Positions 54,740 to 63,022 of a DNA stretch of 64,000 nucleotides are shown here, piece by piece. How positions within the stretch are numbered: position 1 is the first letter of the stretch; every line of letters starts with the position of its first letter. The DNA is from Promethearchaeota archaeon (GTDB lineage Archaea; Asgardarchaeota; Lokiarchaeia; Helarchaeales; RDOG01): the NCBI GenBank assembly GCA_011365055.1, contig RDOG01000021.1, positions 11,886-75,885 of the forward strand. Reading direction: 5' to 3'. The notes under the pieces are model-generated. The model was given only the letters and a program-made list of their open reading frames with translations, was not told the DNA's origin and did no database searches. The translations under genes and the position numbers were made by a program.

Positions 54740-56467
54740 TTATTCTCTATCTCTAAGTTTACGTCTAAGAACCTTTCCTACGTTTGTTGTGGGTACTTCA
54801 TCAATAATTTCAACAATTCTAGGCCATTTATATCCCGCAATATTTGCCTTGCACCAATCTTGAATATCCTTTACTGTGGTCTTTCCTATATATTCTGGTT
54901 TCAAAGAAACAAAAGCTTTAATATTTTCTTCACCCTTGTCATCTTTTATGCCTATTACTCCCACTTCAAGGATTGGTTCGTATTGATACATTAAATCCTC
55001 GACCTCTCTTGGATAGACGCTATGACCCTTATATTTGATCATGTCTTTTAAACGATCCATGATATGCAAGAACCCTTCGTCATCAATATAGCCGATATCT
55101 CCAGTATATAACCATCCATCACGTAAATCTTTCTTCGTTGCATCTGGTTTATTATAATAACCGAGAAAGACCTGCGGTCCCTTAAGGGCAATCTCACCAT
55201 GTGTACTTAATTCATCTTCTTTGCCTGGTTGCTTTATTTCTTCTTTAGTATCTGGATTGACAATTTTACAATCGGTATTAGGAAACGCCATTCCTACGCT
55301 ACCAATTTTTCTCTTAGTCGATTTTGATTCGCTTAGTGGATTTGCCCAAGCTACTGGGCTAGATTCACTTAGTCCATACCCTTCTACTATTCGAGCTCCG
55401 GTTATTGCTTCAAATTTCTCTTGAACGTCTAAAGCTAAAGGTCCTGCACCACTAAGTGCTGCTTTTAAACAACTTAAATCATATTTTTCCACAGTTGGGT
55501 GATTATTTATCCTATTAAATAGAGTATTTACACCACTGAATAAAGTTCCTTTATATTTTTGAATGGCACCTAGTAACTCATCGACTTCTCGTGGATTTGG
55601 AAGTAATATACATGCTCCTCCTATTTTAATAGCAACTAGCATCATTGTAGTTAATCCGAAAATGTGTGAAAAAGGCAACGCACCAACACTCACTTCACTT
55701 CCAGGTTGTGTTCCAGGTATCCAAGAATCACATTGATAACAATTAGCTACCAAATTATATTGGCTTAACATAGCGCCCTTTGGTAGACCTGTAGTTCCTC
55801 CAGTATACATTAATACTGCTAGATCCTTCACGGGATCAAACCTAACCTCTTTAGGTTTTCCTTGAGTTTTTAATAAATCTTTAAAATTAATAAATTTTGG
55901 ACCAACAGGCCATTTCTTCATTCTTGGTATTCTTCCTAGTAAATTACCAAGAATTCTAATGATTGGCTTTAGAAATTCACCCATTCCTGTCAAAATTATT
56001 TTTTCAAGAGGAAGCTCATCAACAATCTTTTCCACTTCTTCTTCATAAAAGTGATCAAAGATAATAAGTATTTTTGAACCAGAATCTATTACTTGATGCT
56101 TTATTTCGGCAGACTTTTGAAGTGGGACAATTGGGCTAACAATTCCACCGGCTCTCATAACTCCGAAAAAAGCAATGACATATTGAGGGCAATTGGGCAT
56201 GTTAACGCATACTCTATCACCTTTTTGAAGGCCCAAATTTTGAAGGCCCTTTGCAAATGCATCAACATATTTGTCTAACTGACCATACGTAATATCTTTT
56301 CCTTTAGGAAAGTGTAATGCGATTAATTCAGGATTTTCTTTTGCAACTTTTCTAAACATATCATCTACTGAAATATCTTCGGGTATATCAAGATTTTTAG
56401 GTACATCATCTGGCCAAAATTTGTACCATAATCTATCACCCTTTACTTTATAACCAACATCTGTCAT
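54740..56467 (-). CDS. Long-chain fatty acid--CoA ligase (AMP-binding)
   Basis: A 575-residue adenylate-forming enzyme. The P-loop reads LMYTGGTTGLPKGAML, then GYGLSESSP, YTGDIGYIDDEGFLHIMDRLKDMIKYKGHSVYPREVE, and the catalytic lysine near the C-terminus in TNVGKVLRRKLRD. It activates carboxylates to acyl-CoA. No membrane anchor is clear, though an internal insert after EKIILTG may bind membranes. GAGGAGAT precedes the ATG. It may feed substrates to the ferredoxin oxidoreductase side of metabolism, but nothing in the sequence shows this. Confidence 0.9.
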   Translation of the reverse strand: MTDVGYKVKGDRLWYKFWPDDVPKNLDIPEDISVDDMFRKVAKENPELIALHFPKGKDITYGQLDKYVDAFAKGLQNLGLQKGDRVCVNMPNCPQYVIAFFGVMRAGGIVSPIVPLQKSAEIKHQVIDSGSKILIIFDHFYEEEVEKIVDELPLEKIILTGMGEFLKPIIRILGNLLGRIPRMKKWPVGPKFINFKDLLKTQGKPKEVRFDPVKDLAVLMYTGGTTGLPKGAMLSQYNLVANCYQCDSWIPGTQPGSEVSVGALPFSHIFGLTTMMLVAIKIGGACILLPNPREVDELLGAIQKYKGTLFSGVNTLFNRINNHPTVEKYDLSCLKAALSGAGPLALDVQEKFEAITGARIVEGYGLSESSPVAWANPLSESKSTKRKIGSVGMAFPNTDCKIVNPDTKEEIKQPGKEDELSTHGEIALKGPQVFLGYYNKPDATKKDLRDGWLYTGDIGYIDDEGFLHIMDRLKDMIKYKGHSVYPREVEDLMYQYEPILEVGVIGIKDDKGEENIKAFVSLKPEYIGKTTVKDIQDWCKANIAGYKWPRIVEIIDEVPTTNVGKVLRRKLRDRE

Positions 56468-56640
56468 ATTAATCTCCTCATGTTTTTAATTCTTAATTTT
56501 TTGGAAAATAGGTATTTCCTTAAAAATTTTCTTTTTAAAATTTAGATTAATTCTTTTTTTAAAATATCAATAATATAATATTTTTAAAAACTTTTTATTA
56601 AAAAATTTTAACTATTCAAGTTTTTAAAAAAAATGACATC

Positions 56641-57468
56641 CTAAAAGAAATATTCATAAAAACTTCGTAATAAATCTAATTTATTGATTCGTTCCCAATC
56701 TTTTTTCATATAAGGGACAATTGTTTCCCTAAAAAAAAAGTAAAATTTGTCCGGACCATTTATATTTTTTAATGCGTTAACGTAACATATGCAAAGTTCC
56801 GAGAGCATTTCACGCAATTCTAAATTTTCGAGATGATCTTTACGAATATCAATCTTATCCATTATTTCTAACCTATAATCTCTAAATTGACATTTTTCTC
56901 TTAAAAATTGATATTTATTGAGCACTTTCTTTAAATTTGTGGATAAATAACCTTTACTGCGATTATTTTGAGGTGCAATTTCATCAGACTGTAATAGCTT
57001 AAATATTTGTTGATGTACTTCTAATAAATCCATGATAGAAGCGTGATCCGTTATTTCTTCTGCCTTTGTCCAATCTGAAAATAAACTGGAAAGGTTTATC
57101 TCAAATTTTTCGAAATTTGTGATGTTTCCATCCCAATTTCTAAAAAAATCTTCCACATTTAGATCTGGAAATTCATTAAAAAATTCATTTTTGATAATCT
57201 TGGTTTTTTCTCTTATTATATTTAATTTTTCATCTTTATCGCAACAAGATATAAAAATCAGATCATTTTTAGTAACGAAAAACCAACGAAATCCTGCCAT
57301 GTCAATGGTCTCAATTCCCTTGCCTGATAATTCAATGGAAATATGGTATAATACATTCAAGACTGTTGTAATGAGATCTGGATCAATCATACTTTCGGTA
57401 TGCAATAAAACGCTATTAAAAATACACCGACCTGCATGTTTTTCTAAAATCCAAATTTCTTGAATCAT
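56641..57468 (-). CDS. Longin-like domain protein
   Basis: A 275-residue protein. The first 100 residues follow a longin/roadblock-like layout: MIQEIWILEKHAGRCIFN, then a helix DPDLITTVLNVLYHISIELS, GIETIDMAGFRWFFVTKNDLIFISCCDKDE and a final helix with IIKNEFFNEFPD. The rest is helical and unassigned. Such domains are widespread in Asgard archaea and are related to eukaryotic trafficking-type adaptors and small GTPase regulators. No GTPase gene lies near. I use the ATG at 57468 over the earlier TTG because GTGG lies about ten bases before it. A 51-residue coiled-coil gene lies upstream. Confidence 0.6.
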   Translation of the reverse strand: MIQEIWILEKHAGRCIFNSVLLHTESMIDPDLITTVLNVLYHISIELSGKGIETIDMAGFRWFFVTKNDLIFISCCDKDEKLNIIREKTKIIKNEFFNEFPDLNVEDFFRNWDGNITNFEKFEINLSSLFSDWTKAEEITDHASIMDLLEVHQQIFKLLQSDEIAPQNNRSKGYLSTNLKKVLNKYQFLREKCQFRDYRLEIMDKIDIRKDHLENLELREMLSELCICYVNALKNINGPDKFYFFFRETIVPYMKKDWERINKLDLLRSFYEYFF

Positions 57469-57587
57469 TTCTAATTTTCCACTTTGTTCGTACAATAAAG
57501 CATAAGATAATTCAAAGAAGAATTTCTCTCAATTAAATGGTGTAAAATACTAATTTAAAAAATTATTTATAAAAAATTATTGATATT

Positions 57588-57743
57588 TTATTGAGGAGTA
57601 TTAATATTTTCCAATTTATCTTCTAAATCATATATTTTTGTTTCCAAACCCTGAATTTCCTCAATTAATCCAAGTATAACTTTCATAATTTGGACGTTAT
57701 TAAAATCTTCATAAAGCTTAGAAACTTCTTCTTCTGTTACCAT
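57588..57743 (-). CDS. 51-residue coiled-coil protein
   Basis: A short ORF with a good RBS (GAGGATG, then ATG). It begins MVTEEEVSKLYEDFNNVQIM and goes on to a heptad-like helix containing KVILGLIEEIQG, ETKIYDLEDKLENI. It is predicted to form a coiled coil. It lies 120 bases before the longin-like gene, on the same strand. The remainder of the 57496-58018 interval contains only AT-rich promoter-like DNA. Confidence 0.6.
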   Translation of the reverse strand: MVTEEEVSKLYEDFNNVQIMKVILGLIEEIQGLETKIYDLEDKLENINTPQ

Positions 57744-58018
57744 TTTAAACATCCTCTTTTATGTTAATTAATCCCCAGTATTATTAATATCTAACGTGTT
57801 TGGGATGACAAACTTGAGCATAAAAATGTCAAATTGTGTATTCGTGTAATTTTTTGTATTTTTGTAATTCTTAAATAATTGATTGTATAATAATTGAGTA
57901 TTTAGTGTGTGAGATGGATTATTAAATTAGACTGGTGCAATTTGATTATAATATATTATCAAAGTATAAAGCGAGTTACATTTTGAAACAATATTTTATT
58001 ATTTAAAAGGTGTATTTT

Positions 58019-59044
58019 TTGAGTCAAAATAAAGAATATGAAGCAAAAGCGAAAATATATCGCGATAATGATGCAGATATTAATATTATTAAAAATAAGT
58101 TAGTTGCTATAATTGGATACGGTAACCAAGGACGCGCTCAAGCCATGAACTTGAGAGATAGTGGTATTAAAGTGATTATTGGAAATGTTAATGATGAATA
58201 TAAAGAAAAGGCATTGAAGGATAAATTTGAAGTTTTTTCGATTTCAGATGCATCAAATAAAGCTGACATTATTATGATGTTGATTCCTGACGAAATTCAA
58301 GCTGATATTTTTAATAATGAAATTTTACCCAATCTTAAAAAGGGAAAGGTTTTAGAATTTGCTACCGGTTATAATATAACCTACAAGGATGTGACTGGAA
58401 TTAATCCACCTGAATATATTGACATTATCATGGTTGCACCTAGAATGATTGGATTGGGTGTACGAGAAACGTATATTTCGGGTGAAGGTTATTACAGTTT
58501 TATAGCAATAGAACAAGATGCTTCAGGAAACGCAAAAAAAATATTATTAGCATTAGCAAAAGCATTGGGTACTACTAAAAAAGGTGCTATTGAAACAACT
58601 TTTGCAGAAGAAGCTCATCTTGATTTATTTACGGAGCAAGCTTTTGGACCGGCTTTGGGAAACGTTCTGAGAACTTCTGTACAAGTTCTTTTAGATGCAG
58701 GTTATCCTCCAGAAGCGATTTTTGTTGAATTATACATGAGTGGGGAACTTTCTTTTACATTAAAAGAAATTGGAGAAATAGGACTAATTGAACAAATGGA
58801 TTTTCATTCTCAAACAAGTCAATATGGCAGTTTAACTAGAGGGGTGAGATATTTCAATCCAACTATTGAAGAATCAATGAAAAAAAGTTTAAATGAAATT
58901 CAATCTGGGAAATTTGCAAGGGAATGGGCAAAAAAGCAAAAAAGTGAACGTGATCCAACAGCTTCTCTCAAAAAAGTTGCAAAAACCATGCCATTTACCA
59001 TCATAGAAAAGAAAGTAAGAGAAAAATTAAAGAAATTTAAATAA
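58019..59044 (+). CDS. Ketol-acid reductoisomerase-like protein
   Basis: A 341-residue protein with the IlvC layout. The Rossmann loop is IIGYGNQGRAQAMNLRDSG, then LIPDEIQADIF, and the knotted C-terminal domain has ETTFAEEAHLDLFTEQAFG and GYPPEAIFVELYMSGELS. Canonical metal-binding Asp and Glu (DLFTEQ, ELYMSGE) are kept. The usual A-H-P-K-G-P-G block is replaced by VAPRMIGLGVRE, losing the His. So it may act on another ketol acid, or not be BCAA-related, and no ilvB, ilvD or leu genes are near. TTG 58019 follows GGTG by five bases and is the start. Confidence 0.75.
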   Translation: MSQNKEYEAKAKIYRDNDADINIIKNKLVAIIGYGNQGRAQAMNLRDSGIKVIIGNVNDEYKEKALKDKFEVFSISDASNKADIIMMLIPDEIQADIFNNEILPNLKKGKVLEFATGYNITYKDVTGINPPEYIDIIMVAPRMIGLGVRETYISGEGYYSFIAIEQDASGNAKKILLALAKALGTTKKGAIETTFAEEAHLDLFTEQAFGPALGNVLRTSVQVLLDAGYPPEAIFVELYMSGELSFTLKEIGEIGLIEQMDFHSQTSQYGSLTRGVRYFNPTIEESMKKSLNEIQSGKFAREWAKKQKSERDPTASLKKVAKTMPFTIIEKKVREKLKKFK

Positions 59045-59047
59045 TAT

Positions 59048-59746
59048 TTACTCGTTTTTATTTGTATCTTTCTTCTTTTTTCTAATCTCGCTTCTCTGTT
59101 CACTTTTTAGAAATTTAAAAAAAGCTTTGGTTTCTTTTTCTGGTAATTTTGAAATAGGCTTATTTAGTGTTAAAGCATAATAATATACTCTAGCAACTTT
59201 TTCCATTAAACCGACGCTTCGAAATGCAGCATCAATATTAATACCTAACCCTAATACACCATGATTCTGTATGATGAATGCATTACAATTATTATCTATT
59301 TTACTCACGACTTTTTCCAGTAATTCTACACTTCCAGACATTGCATAAGGAATGATTTCAATCACATCACCTATATTTACTACTTGTTCATCAAATAGTG
59401 CAGGTATTGGTTCATTTATTATTGAAAAGATGCTTGCATAAGGTTGATGAGTGTGAACGATTGCATTCACATCTAACCGAGTTTTATAGACTGCATTATG
59501 CATTTTTGTTTCGACTGAAGGATTATATTTTGCATCGATTCTTTGTAGATCATAATCAACTATACAAATATCATCTTGTTCTAAAGTTAAATAATCCTTA
59601 TTTGATGGGCTGACTGCAACAGCTTCTTCACCTTCTATCCTTACTGAAATATTTCCTCCAGAACCGCCAGCCACAACATAACCTAAATTAACCATTTTTT
59701 TACAAGCATTTAAAACAATCTTTTTATATTCATCATATTTGCCCAT
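59048..59746 (-). CDS. Class II aldolase/adducin family protein
   Basis: A 232-residue protein like fuculose-phosphate aldolase (FucA). It has VVAGGSGGNISVR, SVETKMHN with the catalytic Glu, IVHTHQPYAS with two Zn-binding His, and IIQNHGVLGLG with the third. It cleaves a sugar or sugar-acid phosphate to dihydroxyacetone phosphate or similar. The substrate is unknown. A C-terminal basic tail is present. I choose the ATG at 59746, as the earlier codon is TTG. The stop is three bases from that of the convergent reductoisomerase-like gene. Confidence 0.85.
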   Translation of the reverse strand: MGKYDEYKKIVLNACKKMVNLGYVVAGGSGGNISVRIEGEEAVAVSPSNKDYLTLEQDDICIVDYDLQRIDAKYNPSVETKMHNAVYKTRLDVNAIVHTHQPYASIFSIINEPIPALFDEQVVNIGDVIEIIPYAMSGSVELLEKVVSKIDNNCNAFIIQNHGVLGLGINIDAAFRSVGLMEKVARVYYYALTLNKPISKLPEKETKAFFKFLKSEQRSEIRKKKKDTNKNE

Positions 59747-59838
59747 ATGTCTCAACTTTTAGAAATTATCAAAAAAAAATAATATAATTACAATTACAAT
59801 GAGAAATAAAAAAGAGAAAATAAAAAAATTACTATATT

Positions 59839-60405
59839 TTATTTGCTACTTGCTTCTGCTTCTTTTTTGGCTTTTTCGGCCAATTCAAACCCTTTCTCTA
59901 ATGCCTTTAAATTAATATCAAGAGCTTTTTGAGGGACTGATTTCTCGACTGTTTTCCTTGCGGCATCTTTAGACATTATTCCTGTCAACAGTGCTATTGC
60001 TCCTAGGAAAATTACGTTTCCAACAACTGGCATTTTTAATTCATTTATTGCAATGTCTGTAGCGGGAATTTGATAGACTACATTATTTCGTGCTTTAAAT
60101 CTTGAAACAGTTGTAGGATCCACTATAAAAACTCCATCTTTCTTAACATCCTTTTTAAACGCATTTGCCGCTTCTTTTGATAATAATACCATTATATCTG
60201 GTTCTACTGCTCTTGGATAATCGATTTCATCATCACTAATTACAACTTCAGCCCAACAACTGCCACCTCGTGCAGCAGCTCCATAAGCCTCAGTTTGTGC
60301 TACTTCTTTATTTTCGTATAGCATTACTCCTTCTGCAATTAATTTAGATAAAGTAATAACTCCTTGTCCTCCATAACCTGCAAGTTTTAATTCCGTCCTA
60401 GTCAT
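59839..60405 (-). CDS. korC: 2-oxoacid:ferredoxin oxidoreductase gamma subunit
   Basis: A 188-residue subunit with GYGGQGVITLSKLIAEGVM at the start, EAYGAAARGGSCWAEV and NVIFLGAIALLTG. It is the CoA-site subunit of a 2-oxoacid:ferredoxin oxidoreductase, last in the korDABC order. One base separates it from the beta subunit. The GGG motif and length fit Kor/Vor-type rather than Por. Confidence 0.9.
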   Translation of the reverse strand: MTRTELKLAGYGGQGVITLSKLIAEGVMLYENKEVAQTEAYGAAARGGSCWAEVVISDDEIDYPRAVEPDIMVLLSKEAANAFKKDVKKDGVFIVDPTTVSRFKARNNVVYQIPATDIAINELKMPVVGNVIFLGAIALLTGIMSKDAARKTVEKSVPQKALDINLKALEKGFELAEKAKKEAEASSK

Positions 60406-60406
60406 C

Positions 60407-61270
60407 TTACTTCCTCCTTAAACTTTCAATAATTTCTGATTTTTTATCCCATAAAGTTGGTCTTTGAGTTTCTAAATGCTCTCCAATCACCCACTTGCCT
60501 TTCAAATCTTCATCAGACATGTTCTTTGCTTTATCAATTTTTACTGAGTTATCACGTATATATTTAAATAATGCAACAGAATCTGACATTTTATTCTTTC
60601 TTCCAAAGTAAGTAACGCATTGAGAAACGATTTCGACGAATGAGAATCCTTTATGCTTAATTGCTTTTTTTACTGATTTGATAAAATCTCTCATGGTTGC
60701 AGTAGTCCAACGCGCAACGTATGTTGCTCCAGATGCTATTGCTAATTTAACTGCATCGATGGGTTCTTCTTCATAACCATAAGGACTAGTAGTTGCAAAA
60801 TAGCCTGTTGGTGTAGTCGGTGCAACTTGACCTCCAGTCATTCCATAAACCTTATTGTTCAATAATATGACTACCATGTCAATGTTTCTTCTACATCCAT
60901 GAATGAAATGATTCGTTCCAATTGAGACTAAATCTCCATCTCCATGAATTGAAATTGGTTTTAATTCTGGATTTGACATTTTCAAACCTGTTGCAACAGA
61001 TATCCCACGACCATGTAATGCCATGAAGCTATATCCCGGAAGAATCCCTGGAATTTGGGAATAACAACCAACATTTACTATAAATGGATATAATAAAGGA
61101 TCTAATTTTTCTTCATCAAATACTCTACACATTGCTTGACCAATAGAACCATAACCACATCCTTTGCAGAAATAATGTAATGGTATTCCTGCCATTCTTC
61201 CTGTCATTGTTAATGGAGTTAAAGGGTGTTCTGGTTTTTCTGGTGCAATAGGGACTGATAGGTAACTCAT
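60407..61270 (-). CDS. korB: 2-oxoacid:ferredoxin oxidoreductase beta subunit
   Basis: A 287-residue TPP-binding subunit. Cluster ligands include YFCKGCGYGS near the N-terminus. The TPP site reads HGDGDLVSIG with a following NNKVYGMTGGQ. It binds TPP and one 4Fe-4S cluster and exchanges electrons with ferredoxin. It starts with GGAGGTGG before the ATG and overlaps the alpha subunit by four bases. Confidence 0.92.
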   Translation of the reverse strand: MSYLSVPIAPEKPEHPLTPLTMTGRMAGIPLHYFCKGCGYGSIGQAMCRVFDEEKLDPLLYPFIVNVGCYSQIPGILPGYSFMALHGRGISVATGLKMSNPELKPISIHGDGDLVSIGTNHFIHGCRRNIDMVVILLNNKVYGMTGGQVAPTTPTGYFATTSPYGYEEEPIDAVKLAIASGATYVARWTTATMRDFIKSVKKAIKHKGFSFVEIVSQCVTYFGRKNKMSDSVALFKYIRDNSVKIDKAKNMSDEDLKGKWVIGEHLETQRPTLWDKKSEIIESLRRK

Positions 61271-62463
61271 GCCGCCACCTCCTTAATTTTACTTATGATT
61301 TCTTCAGGTTTATGTAAACGGGATGTATGGGTTACTCTAACCACTGGAATTCGTTCTCCATCTCTACAAGCAAACCGTTCAACTTGTTCTGCTATTTGCC
61401 CCATATTAATTTCCGGTATAACAATCGCTTTTACGGATTCTGCAAGTTTTTTTAGTGCAGTTTCAGGTGTAGGCCATACCGTTACCATTCTTAACATCCC
61501 TACTTTTATCCCTTCTTTTCGACAACGATTAATCGCTTCTCTGGCGGTTCTACTAGGCAACCCATAAGCAACTACTGCAATATCAGCATCATCCAATTTA
61601 AATTCCTTTGTTTTTGAAATTTTTTCTTCGTTCTTCGTTATTTTTAAATTCACAATCTTAACAGTTTCGTCACTTGTTTCAGGATCTTCTGTTAAAAATC
61701 CTGATTTTGTGCTATGAGTAACGCTGGGCATCCACCAAGGAAATTGCGGGGATCCAAGTCTTGGAAAAGGAGGTATATTGAATTCATTAAAATCTTTAGT
61801 AGTGGTAAAAATTGTTTTTGGCTTTTCATCTAATTTGTATTTGGGCCAAGGGATGATTCTCTTCTTAATTTCATCAGGACTTGGAATTGTGCATTTTTCA
61901 TGTGTATGACCCAACCATGCATCTGACATTATAAATGTAGGTACTCTCCATTTTCCAGCATAATTAAATGCTTCAATGGAAAGATCAAACAATTCTTGGC
62001 AAGAGTTCGGTGCTACACAAATCACTTCATAATCTCCATTACCGCCTCTTTTAAACTGAGAAATATCTCCGTGATGTGGCAATGAAACTACTCCACTACC
62101 AGGTCCTACTCTTTGAACATTTGCAACAACAACTGGTATTTCCTTTAATGCTGCTAAACTTAAAGTTTCTTGCATTAACGCAAATCCCGGTCCAGATGTT
62201 GATGACATTGCTTTCCAACCACCTAGAACTGCGCCCATAACTGCTGAAATAGACGCTATCTCATCTTCCATCTGCATGAAAACGCCTCCGACTTCGGGTA
62301 AACGTCTTGACATGCGTTCAGGTACTTCATTCTGAGGTGTTATGGGGTAACCTGCAAAGAACCTGCATCCTCCTGCAATACATCCTTCTGCCATTGCTGC
62401 GTTTCCCATAAGCAAGTGTGTACCTGTCATCACACTTTTTTCAAAAAATTCATCATCACTCAT
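61267..62463 (-). CDS. korA: 2-oxoacid:ferredoxin oxidoreductase alpha subunit
   Basis: A 398-residue subunit. It has GNAAMAEGCIAGGCRFFAGYPITP, ISAVMGAVLGGWKAMSSTSGPGF and MQETLSLAALKEIPVVVANVQRVGP, typical of KorA/VorB. It has no fused gamma domain. The substrate (2-oxoglutarate, or branched 2-oxoacids) is not certain, though 2-oxoglutarate is the usual call for this set. The ATG at 62463 follows GGAGG by ten bases. It overlaps the ferredoxin-subunit stop. Confidence 0.9.
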   Translation of the reverse strand: MSDDEFFEKSVMTGTHLLMGNAAMAEGCIAGGCRFFAGYPITPQNEVPERMSRRLPEVGGVFMQMEDEIASISAVMGAVLGGWKAMSSTSGPGFALMQETLSLAALKEIPVVVANVQRVGPGSGVVSLPHHGDISQFKRGGNGDYEVICVAPNSCQELFDLSIEAFNYAGKWRVPTFIMSDAWLGHTHEKCTIPSPDEIKKRIIPWPKYKLDEKPKTIFTTTKDFNEFNIPPFPRLGSPQFPWWMPSVTHSTKSGFLTEDPETSDETVKIVNLKITKNEEKISKTKEFKLDDADIAVVAYGLPSRTAREAINRCRKEGIKVGMLRMVTVWPTPETALKKLAESVKAIVIPEINMGQIAEQVERFACRDGERIPVVRVTHTSRLHKPEEIISKIKEVAA

Positions 62464-62725
62464 TTGCTGGTGCCTCCACAACATATATTGCAAAATCTGG
62501 ACAAACTAACATACATGATTCACAAAGCGTACAATTTTTATCTCCTTCAGGTGCATATTCCGGGGGATTAACTATACGTGCATTTGTTTTTTCACCCTCC
62601 TTCAGAACTTTCCTCGGACAGGCTTCAATACATAAACCACAGCCTTTACACCTTTCAAATTGGAGAAATAATATTTTATTTTTCTTTTCATCTTTATATA
62701 AAACTGGCATTTTAGCGATCACCAA
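62456..62725 (-). CDS. korD: 2-oxoacid:ferredoxin oxidoreductase delta (ferredoxin) subunit
   Basis: An 89-residue ferredoxin with two 4Fe-4S motifs, CKGCGLCIEACPRKVL and CTLCESCMLVCPDFAI. It heads the leftward korDABC operon and feeds electrons between the beta subunit and free ferredoxin. The start is the ATG at 62725; the promoter lies between it and the repeat block. Confidence 0.9.
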   Translation of the reverse strand: MVIAKMPVLYKDEKKNKILFLQFERCKGCGLCIEACPRKVLKEGEKTNARIVNPPEYAPEGDKNCTLCESCMLVCPDFAIYVVEAPANE

Positions 62726-62825
62726 AATGAAACTTATTTTATTTATTTTTTTATCTTCAATTATAAGTAAAAATAAATATTTACTCCTAAACGTAACACT
62801 ACCAACATATTTTTTTTTGAATAAA

Positions 62826-62990
62826 TAGCTGGTTATAAGCGGATTTCTATAAACTTTTTGAGACGCTATATTTGAATTAATAGCTGGTTAAAGACGAGAT
62901 TCTATAAACTTTCTGTAATTCTATTTTTACATGAATTACTGGTTATAGACATCTTTGTATAAATTCTCTATAACTCCATTTCTCAAAAAA
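62826..62990. repeat. Three 55-bp tandem repeats behind the second Kelch gene
   Basis: Units begin at 62826 (TAGCTGGTTATAAGC...), 62881 (TAGCTGGTTAAAGAC...) and 62937 (TACTGGTTATAGAC...), each with CTATAAA near the middle. They end in the same ATTTCTCAAAAAAAAA tail that precedes the Kelch stop. They are the same element as at 19201-19315. Confidence 0.75.
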
Positions 62991-63022
62991 AAAAGAAAAA
63001 AATTGGTTACATTCTCTTGGAT

